From: Bursaphelenchus xylophilus | Lineage: Eukaryota > Nematoda > Chromadorea > Rhabditida > Aphelenchoididae | DNA: 64,000 bases | Reading direction: 5' to 3' | NCBI GenBank assembly: GCA_904066235.2 | Contig: CAJFCV020000005.1 | Span: 4,025,501 to 4,089,500, forward strand | Shown: positions 32,401-44,110 of the stretch, in pieces | How positions within the stretch are numbered: position 1 is the first letter of the stretch | Layout: the number at the start of each line of letters is the position of its first letter | The notes under the pieces: model-generated | What the model saw: the letters and a program-made list of their open reading frames with translations, nothing else | Told to the model about the DNA's origin: nothing | Database searches by the model: none | Position numbers and translations under genes: made by a program

Positions 32401-34741
32401 CATAGTGGGAAAGCATGATTTTGAATAAAAAGGAAGTAAAATTACTCTAAAAAATATCAATTTCTTCCCATCTGAAAAATAAAAATGGCCAAAAAAATTT
32501 TTCCTCTGGTAGCCTAATAAACTATCCTCTAGTTCTACAGTCTCTAGTGTCCAAAGATCAACAAGAATGCCCTGCAATGCAAAGCGCAAGCCAAAATTTC
32601 TGGAAATGAGCCTTTGGCCCTCGAGCAACTCCATGATCGGGAAAAAAGTGAAAAACAAAGTTTAAGTTGCAACTTACGCCGAGTTTGTGCTTTATCAACC
32701 ATTTGGACATGGCTAGAAGGAAGCGATATTATCCGTTTGCGGCCAAGTTTTCCTCTTCCCCGCGTGGCCCCACAATACGGTTTAAAGCGGGCCGGAATCT
32801 GGTGACTCCCGAGAAAACAATCAGCGCCTCTTTTATCTCCCCAACAATGCCCTGCGGCGCTGAATATTTCATAAAGACACGCAAAGTTTGGAGAGATGGT
32901 TTCGACTTGCACTTTCGTCAAAACGGGTAGGCAAGATGAAAAGTTGGATGATGGAATGACAAGTGGATGCAAAGAATAATAAATGAGGACGAGGATGGGG
33001 GAAATCGTGACTTGGAACGTGCGGAAGATGGGTCAAAATGATACCAAGTAGACGAATTTTATATCAACCAAGGATTGTTTTGTTGCCGCTGGGCAGAGCG
33101 TGAGGAAATATTACCAAACTCTGTATCAAAAATTTGCAACACACATAAGTTTTTACTCTCGTATTATACAGGGTGTTTCAAGAAATTGCGCGGAAAGTTT
33201 TTGTCGATTTCTTAGCGCTCAGTCAAGATATCCAAAAAAAATTTTTGCATGAGAAAGAAGAGTATGGGTTGTTTTTTGCCTATGAAAATCATTTTCTCCG
33301 CCAACGCGGAAAGCAGTGTATTCGGCGGACACTTTAGGGCACTTTTTTGGTCATCACACGATTTTTTAACGCTTTTTTGTGACACTAGCTAGCATACCGA
33401 GACTAAAATTGAACCTCAAATCGGCTGGCACATCTCCAAAAAAACTGTAACCACAACCATCTCCTTCCACATAAATATACTCCCTTCCAAAAAACTTCCA
33501 AGTTTACCTTCTCGTCACCCCGTTCCCATTGTCTTAGCATTCGCTGTGCTGGACATAGACAAGACGTTGGACTAAAGGTTGAACACATTTTCTCTCGTCA
33601 TCCAAACCCACACAAAGAATACAAAATAAAGGGCAGGAGATTACCCACTACAACCTGATTTATGGAATGTTCGGGGTAATAATATATCGAAAGAAATGAG
33701 GGGAATTTATCGTCTATTGAGGGTTACGAACATTAAATTTGGTTATGAGAGAAATTACGAGGTTACTGGTGATTTTTGCGGCATTTGGTAGGAGAAATAA
33801 TAATCAGAAAGTGATGATTAAACATGGTTCGAATTAACAAGGGAAGTACTCCAAGTGCGACGCTCTGAATTTCTTTAAAATTTGCACACACGTCGGGCAT
33901 GGCCTAAGTATCAATTCCTGAAAGTTTTAGCTCGCGCTTTGCAAGCGCCACCGAGATATTGAACGATCTTTGCCGCCGAGAGAGCTCGCTAAACGTGGAG
34001 AGCGATTAGAGAGAAAACACATTTTTGGCCATAACTTTGACAGTTTCGTACGGAAAATTTTGATTTTTTATAGAAACATCATCCTTTACGGTTGAAATAG
34101 GCATGAAACTTTTCGTGTCGAAATTCGGTAAAAAGTCTCAAATTTTCGCCAACTTTGGATCTAAAAATCTCGGTTGTTTCTGCAAAGCGCGAGCTGGGAT
34201 TCTCGCATATATCTTAGAAAAAATTATTCTAAATTTGTGCCAAGTTTCATCGAAATCTGAGCATCGCACTTGGGGTACTTCCCCTGTAAGAATAAAAAAT
34301 TTTCATCAAGGTTCGAGCTCACGCGGTGTGATGACCTAAAAAATTTTTTGGACTAAAAACAGAAATTCAACGTATTTTTGAAATTCTCAGGCTGCAAGAT
34401 GTACAGCAACAGTCAAGGAAAAGTTCTAAACTTCATAACAAGACCTTCGCATTGATATCAAGAGATAATACTGAAATTTTAAAATAAAAAACGCTCTGAT
34501 CCCCCTCCAAAATCAAAGTTTTTTGGCATCGATATCTAAAGAAACAATCGAAAAATCGACTTACTCCTCTCACATCGAGCGAGCGTCGACCTTTGGCCAA
34601 CCTCTCAATTCCCCATTCTTCGGCAAAGTCAGCGGCCGAAAGCGGCCGTTGCGGAGTGGCGTCGGAGAGTTTGGGTCGAACGTGATGATGGTGAGTTCTG
34701 TGAGCGATCGACGTCTCCGAAATTGAATGATCGTTACCCAT
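20413..34741 (-). CDS. Globin with long disordered, probably N-myristoylated N-terminal extension
   Basis: Exons 34741-34565, 22529-22392, 21578-21345, 21259-21093, 20978-20810 and 20670-20413 join in phase to 380 residues. The globin domain covers about 213-360: LTSYQTLMLTQTWPKMKSS (helix A), CPKVKELFQ (C/CD region), proximal His about 305 in GEQHFSICG, ASSIWDDLGVALTEA (G) and the H-helix end MKAGY typical of nematode globins. Residues 1-200 are low-complexity, with His runs and SPP/RSP motifs. The protein starts MGNDHS, a plausible N-myristoylation signal, as in some C. elegans globins that are membrane-bound redox sensors. A ttctttcag acceptor abuts the ATG, so the first exon is either trans-spliced or preceded by a leader intron. 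The roughly 12-kb intron 1 is inferred from phase and strand alone. Confidence 0.75.
28214..28247. repeat. Perfect 13-bp-stem hairpin
   Basis: ATATTGGGGCACA and its exact reverse complement are separated by 8 nt. It is isolated within the large intron and has no T-tract or gene context. Confidence 0.7.
30405..30652. mobile_element. Mariner-type MITE, family with copy at 48957-49195
   Basis: Ends CAGTGACGGACCTGATCCAG and the reverse complement of CAGTGGGGGACCTGATCCAG, flanked by TA on both sides. The arms share about 80 bp (GATGCTTCCC / GGGAAGCATC, CAAAATGC). The TA duplication and short inverted ends fit Tc1/mariner non-autonomous elements. No coding sequence. Confidence 0.75.
33174..33260 (+). 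repeat. Single terminus of the CAGGGTGTTTCAAG element family
   Basis: TACAGGGTGTTTCAAGAAAT matches the terminus of the large hairpin element at 57395-58467. The inverted partner was not found within 2 kb, so this is a solo or decayed copy. Confidence 0.5.
33838..34286. mobile_element. Full-length TIR element, CARGGGAAGTAC family
   Basis: Left end CAAGGGAAGTACTCCAAGTG and right end (reverse complement) CAGGGGAAGTACCCCAAGTG are flanked by TAA (33835-33837 and 34287-34289). The 449-bp element contains TTAGCTCGCGCTTTGCAAGC and CGCCGAGAGAGCTC blocks. These are shared with fragments at 4820-5065, about 5975-6045 and about 38370-38560. No open frame codes for a transposase. PIF/Harbinger-type by duplication length. 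Confidence 0.75.
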
Positions 34742-37700
34742 CTGAAAGAATGTGTCAGTTTATCGTCCGGTCTCCTATTTATAGCAAGCGATTTCATATA
34801 TTTATTTTCACGTTCCTGAAGAGTACAAAGTATCACACGAAATATTAATTAGATGAGGATCTTCACGCATTCTGCTCATTGATACTTCAAGCTTTGCATT
34901 TTTAAATCTTAATCCGGTTAAAAGAGAGCAATATATAATATATGTATGTACGCCTCCTCCAAGGGTAAATATCATAGAAAAAGTCAAGAGAATACCATCG
35001 AAAAAGTTCAACAAGTCTGCAGAATGTCTTTTGTCTGCTGACGAGTTTGCGTTTGAGGAATGTTAAAGTCGACAATTTGGAGTTTTAAAAGGCCGGGGAA
35101 AAAGATTAATGACCAGTCTGTTCAAATGAAACAAAATTAATCTAACACCTGCGCAGTCACACTTAAATTTAGATAATATATAGCTTTTTTGTTGCGCAAA
35201 ATCACATTGCTTGTGTAATGCCCAACCGAAAAAATTTGGGCCTCAGAGACACCATTCCCTTGACCAGCTTTTGACCGCAAGATACCGATGAACTTTAGGA
35301 AATACGTTTACATTACCCAGTCCACCAAAATTATTGGTCCAAATGTAATTTCCTTTTTCCCCCAAATTCCCCATTCAAATCGAATAAAAGTGACCGAAAA
35401 CAGAACATCGACCTCCAAAAGATGTCCAAAACATCCGCCCTGACGGCATTCGGAACGGCGCAATTTATGTAACAATGTAATCCCACAAACTTTGCGCGCA
35501 ATATGAGTTGCCTTCTTGCGCAAAAAAATAAAAATAAACGCGACGGCAAACGCTCAATTATGCAGCAAGTCCGGCGAACGGAATTGAACGTACATGACCA
35601 AAGATGTGGCCAAGACAATGGGGGCTTCAAGTTGGGGGGAAACGGCGACTTGAAGATGGGATAAAGTACTATTACTACTGAGAAACAATATTTAAAGTTA
35701 CAATGTTTTGAGAGCCTAAATTTGAAGGGGCAAACTTCAAATTTAGGAAGACAAACGGCGAGAGAATTGGTGCTTAAATCTCTGAAAACGCCATTTATTA
35801 AAATAAGAGGGCAAGTGCAATGATGAGAGGAATAAAAACCGCTTCAGTTCAACTCTAAGCCCTGATTCATCCCCATAAAAGCTCTTATACAGATTGCCCG
35901 CACTTATTTAAAAAGCTTATTTCAACAAAATCACCCCAATCCAACCACCCTCTAACTTCCACATTTCGCAAATGGCACGCTTGTTTCCCCATCGATAGTC
36001 TATATTAATTGAATCCGCTGCCAAAAACCAAATAAATATTGGCTATCGGACAAGTTCAGAACCATTCTTGGACTCCCCATTACTCCATTACTGTGAATTG
36101 TTTACCCAGATAAGCCCATCAATAAAACTGTACGTATTGTAAAAAAAGCCGATTAAAATGGGCCAAAAATAAATCGTGGACATTTGGCCATGGGAATTTG
36201 AATATGAAAGTATTTGGAAGGGGAGGAAACGGGTGACCAAGTGTAAAGTTTTTGCGTATTTCTGAAAAGACTACAAATTTGAGTGAGATAAGGTGAGCGG
36301 GAAAGTGTTGGGTTCAGCAAAAAGACACGGGAAAGGAAACAAAAATGAGTCAAAAATCTCAAAGTTCTAAAGTTCAGAAAAAAATTTAAGCCAAGTTTTA
36401 TCTAAATCCAAACAGTAAGCAGGGAGAAATTCACTAACTTTATATCCAAAATTCCTCCAACGCCACGCTCTAGAAACGTGGGAAAATTAGAGCCTAAGGG
36501 AACACTAGAAACACCGGTCAAATTCAGAGCCCAAAATTACACGTTAACAACGACATGAAGCCTTTTGAAAGTGTTCGATTAATCCCGCTCTACATAATGG
36601 GGATTACACGAATTTTAAATAACAAAAAAAGTTACTACAATTGAAAGTTCTTGTTAAAGTAGAGGCGTGAAGTTCATTTACGTCAGTAGTCGGTCAAGTT
36701 ATGGTAATTTAGAAGTTTTATGAGCATCTACAATTTGAAATACGGTCTTCAAAGCAATAAAAAAACTTCACTTATGGCTTTTATAGTAATCTTTTTTTAG
36801 TTTTTGATGTTTGGAACCTCTAAAAAAATCCCAAAAATAAGCCAATTTTCGCGGAATCGAATACCCCCATAAAATGCAAATTCCGCGAAACGAAATCCCC
36901 GTTTGACACACATCCAAATCCCTGGCCGAAAAGCCGTCTTTCTGGCCATTTTTGAGGCCATTAGATGCGTCTATCAGCCCGTATTACCCGTCTGTTTTGG
37001 GGCCGCTTTTCCGCGAACCCATACAGAGGCGATCTTGTTTTTGTACCCTCTCAAATAAATTTAGCCCAACTTCTTTTGGGCTTGTTTACGGATAAAGCGA
37101 GTACTTGAAAGTGAGCAGATTTCGCAGACAAAATTTAAATAAATTTGTCGGGGAGATAGATGAAGGAATGAGGACATCTGACGGTAGCGTGTGGATTTGA
37201 AGGAAATTTGTTCCAGCTGAACTTTATGCCGCTGAAATTTAGGACTGTCATCTACATGACCTCATCTGGAAATGAGAAGTACATACTGTAGAATTGTTTG
37301 AGGAGTGGGAGAAATTTTTAGCACGTAGAAAATGTATACACAAAAGCAAATAATCAGTTTCTGAAAATATTGCTTGTACATATAGTCCGGCATCCATTTT
37401 TATCCTTTTTTGACCAAAAACAGCTGTTTCTTTGTGTAAATGAAAAGTGTTGGAATTTATCGCATCCACCGTGTATTTCGATGAACTGTTTGCCGCATGA
37501 TCCTGTCCGAGACTGTATAAAGCGTGTGCCAAAATATCTTCAAAAACTGATTACTTGCTCTTTAGAGTACATGCAAAAAATTTCTTCCAATATTCGAAAA
37601 ATTCTACATCGTTTTTCATTTAGAAATAAGGCAATTATCTTCTGTACTGACCGCCGAAAAAAAAACGTTTTTGGCGGAGAGTTTTGCTGCGGTGAATAAA

Positions 37701-40158
37701 TGAAAAAATTCCGCAACTTTTTTTGGTAAGTCTCAGCAATACCAATTCCTATCTGAGGTTTTTAAAAACCGAAACAAAAGTCCCTCAAAATCGTTACTTT
37801 CCTCCCAAAGTAGATATGTAAATCCCTGCTGAGCCAACTGATAGCTCACCCCTCTAATCCAAAAAAGGCCCGAAAGCAAGGGATATCATTTATCTCTGAG
37901 CCTTTTTCCCACCAAGTCTCAACTTTTACACTTGGTCCATCTAAAAGAGTAATCTTACTGACGAAATCATACCCCAATTAGACAGCTTTTTTCACCTGAG
38001 AACCTGAAAATAGCCGGTATTTCTATGTATGACCTTTGCTTTGCCCCACGTCAAAGCTGTACATACAATCAAAATATCGTTTGGCCACTGTTTTTGTCTT
38101 TTACTTCCGCCCTCAATTTTGCTGATATTCTGAACCCGGTGTTCCATCGGGAAATGCATTATTCAAAGAGCAAACAAAGCCATATAAAGTGCCATAGGGC
38201 GAGAAAAAACAGAGCGAAAATAACTAGGCAATATTGATATGAAAAAAGGGGAATCAAATTTTATTTTTTTGTCTGTATGTATAAATAAAAGACAGAGACA
38301 TTACTATAATTTGAATAAAAAGGAAGAATCCCAGACGAATTATAAACCGGCAAAAGATGAGGATTTTCGAACAGCGACGAAGAGATATTCTTTTGATTGA
38401 GAAATTGAGCAAAAACTCAATCACGAAATCACTTGCGCTTCGCAGAGCCCACCGAAATGTTGAACCGCCCTTGCCAATGGGAGAGATAAAAGAGCAAACC
38501 CAGAAAATGACCATGTTGGACCCTCACATAACCATGTTTTGTTCTACTCACATTTCTCGGTTTCAATGGGATCTCATCCGGACTGTTTGTTCAACAAACA
38601 TGTAATTTGTCATCAAAAAAAAGTAATGACAAAAAATCGACAAATTTTAAAGGAAAATGGGAAAAATTACATTGATTTGGATGCCATTCAAACCATCAAC
38701 GCAAATAACCCATAAAATTTAGGGAAAGGTGTAAATTGCAAATCAAAATTTCCTGAAGAGCCCAATATAAAAGGTCAGTATATATACTACACATAAAGTA
38801 GTAAATAACGCCAAGATCTGCACTTTGAAAAGCGAAAACAAAGATTTTATGGGCAATATCCGCGAAAACATGGGGCTTTTTGGCCTAGGGAAAAAGTAAA
38901 TATTAGGGTAAATGGGATAGTTTGTATATAAAATTATTCATGGGTCATTTTACACCTGACTGGGCAAATGTCGGTTATTGGAATTGTAAAGTAATCGAAA
39001 AGGGAAATTGTTTTACAAAAATAAAGAAAAAGGGGTTGAACAATCCAAAGCGATGTCTGAAATAATATTTCTCAGCACGCATGAGGTTAAAAGGCTTGGA
39101 GATAAGAGCACCTCTCCAAGATTTTGAACATTTTTTTGCTTTTTCTTTGGTGTGAATGTGTGGGAATCTTGAGATGCACCAAACTACAAGTGTCAGGCCA
39201 CACACAATACGTTAATCATGCTAACGATGGTTCTAATAAGTTTACCGTAACCCAAAAATAAGTCTGATAGACATTTAGTCATCAACTGGTAGTTTATGAA
39301 AGATTATGAATCGAACTGTCGATTATACTATGGCTATTGTATTTTTTTTTAACTAGATGCTTAAATACACGATTTACGAAGCAAGTTTCCCATGTGGCCA
39401 AGACATGGAAAATCAAAAAATTTAAAAAGACAGAAAAAACTGAAAAATAAATCTAATTCTAGGAACGAATTTTTGATGATTTTTCAGCAAAGTATTCGAT
39501 ATTTACAGCTGCGCAATCTTTAATTAAGTCTAAGTAGCCAAACAACGTACCCAAAATTCCAACACTGCGCTACTACTACTATTTATGGACAAAAATAAAT
39601 AGTAGTGTCTGTTATTTGCTTTTGACACAAGCCCACTTCTAAATGAACGGCATTTTTTACAAAAAGAAAGAGGATACGGAGAACATCAAGGGCAGATGGA
39701 TAAATAGTTCAACGTCATGGCTGCATCACTCGTACTATTTTCGGTCCCCTTTGTTGTACTTGATAGGCCCAAAATAGATGTTTTGCAAGCGCAAGTCCCT
39801 CTTTTAAGGCCAATTTTAATCTGCAGGGCAGTTTTGGGGGAAATGATGACAGAATTGTGTTGTAATTGGGAGCAAATGTAAATGCAAACCGGAGAATTTG
39901 GGAAAAGGTTGATCGTGGCTTCGGTTGATATTGAGAAAGGGAATCTTGAGAGACCATATTCATTATACTTTATTTGGGAAAAAATTTGAATATTATCCAT
40001 GGAAACTGATTGACCTGCTCTCAAAACCCATTTATCTTGATCAAACGTTTGTTTACGACGATCGCCGATGATGAATACATTAAGAAAAGGCAAAAAGGAA
40101 TACGAAGACTTTTGAGTTGATCATTATATTATTTGGTGCCTCTAGATAATAAAATATA
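34742..40158. other. Long intergenic region, no supported gene
   Basis: AT-rich sequence with scattered open frames under 140 codons that lack splice partners and domains. The longest, 39686-40093 on the minus strand, has no recognisable feature. A degraded element fragment at about 38370-38560 resembles the 33838-34286 element (CTTGCGCTTCGCAGAGCCC then ACCGAAATGTTGAACCGCC). Confidence 0.5.
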
Positions 40159-40559
40159 ATGCGGAGCTTGTCAACCTGGATATTGGTTACGCTACTGTGC
40201 GTCGTTGTGTGTTTTCCAGTCCCATGTAGAGTGGGTTCGGCGAGGCAACAGATGACAGTTGCCGGAAGAGTCTTGAAGTACAAAGATTGCGTTTATAATG
40301 TAAGTTAATGTCATAAGGGATAGCCATTGATGTTTTGGAACGAACCGCTCGTACTGATAAAGCATCAAAACAAAATTTTTGGCTTGTTTTTTACCTAGGT
40401 GGCCAAAATATTCAAGTATTTATGAAAATACAAACAAAAAATTATGAATTTTAGAATGGAATCATCACGGAGTGCGACGGAAGCAAGCGACAAGGAAAAT
40501 TCGTGAGCTCAGCTGATGATTGCCAAGTGTGGTGTTGGCCAAAAAGAAATTATCCATGA
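40159..40559 (+). CDS. Small secreted cysteine-containing protein
   Basis: Exons 40159-40299 and 40455-40559 (gtaagt donor, attttag acceptor, phase 0) give 81 residues. MRSLSTWILVTLLCVVVCF is a signal peptide. The mature peptide has five cysteines, including YKDCVYN, ITECDG and DDCQVWCWP. The dibasic-like KRQGK could be a processing site. I do not recognise the family; a short secreted effector, defence peptide or neuropeptide precursor are all possible. Confidence 0.5.
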
Positions 40560-40716
40560 AGTAGCCCATCAATTTACAATTTACACATAATAATTATATA
40601 AGGGTTTTACCGGCAAACTTCTAACAAAAGGTCGGATAGAAAAAATTTATTCAGTAAGTACAATAAAGAGAAAAAGGTCCATGACTTTCTGAGCGGGCTT
40701 CTGATGGCTGGGGCAT

Positions 40717-41114
40717 CTACGAAGCGGCATTGTTGTTTTTGTCCACTTGACCACCGCCTCTGAAAAAAACTTGATAAAATAATTTTTTTTTAAGAAAACC
40801 TAAAATTTCGAATTTTTAAACCCGTATCAACCTTAATTCAAACTCGTGATATGTTAATAGTAATCGCAAAGAAAGCAGCCCCGTATTTTACCCCCAACTT
40901 ACCGTCTGGCCAATCGAATGCAACGAATGGTGGCGCCCGCGACGCCGGCCAAAATCAGCGCCGGAATCAAGTGATTGGAGAAGAAGTGCGAGCAATTGGA
41001 GAAGAAACAGTGGCCATGCGGACGGGCGACGCAGGAGATTCCCACCGAAGCTCCCGACTTACTCGAGCCACTGCTGGGATTGGGACCGACCGTCATCAAG
41101 AACTCGTTCGTCAT
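40717..41114 (-). CDS. Small single-pass membrane protein
   Basis: Exons 41114-40903 and 40759-40717 give 84 residues from the ATG at 41114 (MTNEFLMTVGPNPSSGSS). A cysteine-rich segment (ISCVARPHGHCFFSNCSHFF) precedes one hydrophobic helix (LIPALILAGVAGATI) and a basic tail (RCIRLARRGGGQ). The two-exon junction AGACG|gtaag ... tttttcag|A restores frame to a natural TAG. Open frame continues upstream of the ATG, so additional 5' sequence is possible. No family recognised. Confidence 0.55.
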
Positions 41115-41569
41115 TGGAATGACGCCGTCGCAAAACAAGCCATTGCGTAAGGTTCGCTTTTGCAGAATGTGATTTTATTCAAATTTTGAGAGTTTTGTCA
41201 TTTCGTCGAGTTCTTTGCTGAGTCCCGAGACGAAAACTGGAAATTGAACATAATGCCAATAAATAGTTTTCTCGAAAGTAAAGTCACGAAGTCGTAAAAT
41301 AAAATGAATATTCAGTCGATTTGCAATGTGCCTAACTACATTTTTTATGTTTTCTGCGTACCTTTCAGGCTATGTCATACTTTGACGGTATTCTATGTAT
41401 TTGGTATGCTTAGGTTGGCTGTTAGCTAGGAAGTCGCTATTTTTGATTTTAATCTGTTCGATCTGCCAGAGTGAGCCTTGAGATTTCGTTTAAACTTGAT
41501 TTAATAATATTATTCTTGTATAATTACATGGATTTTAGAGCAATTATGTTATAGTAGGTGCTGTTCTAA

Positions 41570-43653
41570 TTACAGCTCGCACTTTTCGTATTCATCAACA
41601 TAATTTCCAAAGTGAATGTTTCGAACGACGATGTCTCCGAAGTCTTCTCTCATTTTCAGCCAGAATCTGAGGAGATCCTCGTCGTACGTTTCGCGGACAA
41701 CAGCTTTATTCTCGAGATGGACATGTCGGAATGGAGAGTCTTTGGTGATCCGCGGCCAGTCGACGTCAGGAAGCGAGGGATTTCTGAAAGTAGAAGGCTA
41801 TTTTGATTTTTAATTAGGAAGGCAGAAATGGTCAGAATCTGTTTGAATTATTCGATTTTGCGAAGGAAGCTGAGATTGATCTGTTTCAACCAAGAATTTT
41901 GGTTGTTTTTTTTTTTGAAGATTGCTAATTAAAATCCTGTGAGTCATAGATAGAAATTGCATGGCTTCGACCTTTGGCTTACCCAGTTTTAACAAAGTTT
42001 TCGATAGCTCCCAACAGCCGATCTCTATGTGCAATGTCCTCCAAAGTATGTATGCTCATAATCATCCGGAATAGGGAAGTCGAACATGGTCTTCAATTCG
42101 GCGGCATGAACAGCTGCTTTGATTGGCGTTCCTTCTGGAAAATGATGTTCGGCGTAGTAACTGTTATGATAAACATAAACTGGAGTGTCCAACATTGATC
42201 GCTCTTTTAGTTCGTATAGCATGGGGACGAAGAATTGCAAGTGAGTTTGGATTCTGGCATAGATCTCGGTGACTTTGATTGGATCCATGGGATCTTCTAG
42301 GTCTTTTAGATAGTAATCGATGACTCTGTCTTGAATTTGCGGGGCTCTTCGGCCATATTCGTTTACAGGGAAGATGTTTTCTCGAATCCGTTTCTTGACC
42401 TCTTTTATTGTCAGGCTTGATATTTCTTCCGGAGTGAGGCCAAGTCCATTTATTGATTTTAGAACGTTGAAGACTCCTAAAAAGATAGTTTTTAATTTGA
42501 AAACACGGTTTTAGAAGGGTATATGACATTGTTTCTTACCAAGAAGAACGCCTTCGTCGTTCGCCGAGCCAATAAAAGTTGGAACTTTGCTTTCCTTTAG
42601 TAATTCCGGGTAGTCCTTCGGGAAGAAGTCTCCATCCAATCTGGGTTGATACAACGCCAAATTCAGTGTTTTCCGATTGTAGCCAAGGTGATGTATCGCA
42701 TCCACCAACTGTTTCAAACTCTTCCGTCGCAAACATTTCTTCGCTTGTTGGGAATTTGATCGTTCGCATCCGACCGCTTGCATCAACTTTCTTGTTTCAT
42801 TTATGACTTGATTTGACGTTGTCCATGAAGCGAAGAAACTTCCGGACATCTGAATTGATTTGGAGACGAAGGGTCGAGAGTACGGAGAAACGCTTAGCTG
42901 GCCGGCACTCGCACCTCCAGCGCTCAATCCCCAGACGGTAATGGCTTTGGGATTTCCATCAAAGTTCTTGATATTGTCATGAACCCATTTGAGAGCCAAC
43001 GTTTGGTCAAAGAGACCATTATTTCCTGGGAGTGCCGAATCTCCGGTGGCGGCAAACCCTAGAATTGAAAGACGGGTTTAATGTTTACCACTGCGGGTTT
43101 ATTACTCGAGCTAAACTTGCTTGCCTAAAAATCCCAGCCTGAAATTGATGGTGACGACAATGATTCCTCTGGAAGCAAAGTTTTCTGCGATTGATTCGTA
43201 AGAGAACCAACTCGCCGATCCAATGCAGTATCCTCCGGGATGAAGCCAAAAGAGCAACGGATATCCTTCATCAGGTTTTGAGACGAACTCTGGTTTCGGA
43301 GCCATTACGTTCAACGTGAGACAGTCTTCGTTTTCGGGCCCAACCGCATCCATATCAGCGTGAGATGGGCAGGCTGCTGAATATTTTTTGGCCCGAATTG
43401 TGTGAGCGAAAGGTTCGTGTGGCTCGGGACGCTGAAATTCGAGTTTTAATGGGAAGTTTATACTCTTGTTTACCTCAAATCTCAACTCTCCGACTGGCGG
43501 CTTGGCGTACGGAATCCCGAGGAATACATTGGTATCTTGTCCATTTAGTAGTTTATGGTAGAATCCTTCTATCCGTCCGAGTTCTGTCTCAACAATCGGG
43601 TTGGAGTTTACATAAAGTAGTAATAACGTTATTGCTGATATCCGAAGAAGCAT
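41570..43653 (-). pseudogene. Carboxylesterase (GES-1-like) with a C-terminal frameshift
   Basis: Exons 43653-43474, 43431-43125, 43058-42540, 42476-41983 and 41783-41570. Signal peptide MLLRISAITLLLLYVNS; oxyanion loop HPGGY; nucleophile elbow [10 protein letters not shown] (Ser present, usual Glu before it is Leu); acid in GSANDEG; His in VHAAEL. A tandem duplication TATG TATG at 42047-42054, single in the neighbouring paralogue, shifts the frame and stops translation at TAG 42027-42025, nine codons later. Roughly 90 C-terminal residues are lost although the downstream sequence, including the whole last exon, is otherwise open. It is either a very recent null, a truncated product that retains all catalytic residues, or an assembly error. 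Intron 2 uses a GC donor where the paralogue has GT. Confidence 0.75.
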
Positions 43654-44110
43654 TTCCTAAAAGTTTCTGTTATTTATCGTATGGTGGGCAACAACAAAAT
43701 TTTTCGCACAAGAACTGATTACTCTATTGTTTTTGCCTTTCTCTCTCAAACCCATGATAATATATACTGTTACAATTCGACCGCCTTTAGATACCACGCA
43801 TGGGGTCTTGTGGTTTCCACGTTGTTTACAAGCTTCCTGAGCGGTAAGACCATCTCAAACTGTACAGAGATCTGTTCCTATAGTGTTTATCATTGCAATC
43901 TTTGTGGACAACTCTTTTCTACACACTCTCTAATCATGTTTATGACTCCGCCTTTTTGTTCAGCAAAATTGTTTCATTTGCAGAAACTTTTGGCTTTTGA
44001 GGGCTCCGTGACCACCAATAATTATTTAGCATCAGATGTTGTTTGTTTTCAATATTTTTATTGCTCGTTTGAGACAGCAAATTTACAATCCAATAGCTAT
44101 TTACATCTAA

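Larger units (their letters stand above)
22530..34564 (-). other. Probable 12-kb first intron of the globin gene
   Basis: No convincing complete gene was found on either strand. It contains inverted-repeat elements (30405-30652, 33838-34286), a 34-bp hairpin (28214-28247), an A/T-rich poly-purine tract near 28610-28720 and one terminus of the CAGGGTGTTTCAAG family near 33174. A possible alternative first exon is at 32710-32678. Introns this size in compact nematode genomes often hold enhancers; none can be identified by eye. Confidence 0.45.

Noticed and set aside
33403..33588. Possible small exon PTSCLCPAQRMLRQ on the minus strand within the globin intron
   Set aside because: It is open between a tttag and a gtaaac but needs phase 2 upstream, while both neighbouring globin exons meet in phase 0.
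39686..40093. 135-codon minus strand frame
   Set aside because: No domain, signal peptide, splice context or codon regularity; likely chance in AT-rich DNA.
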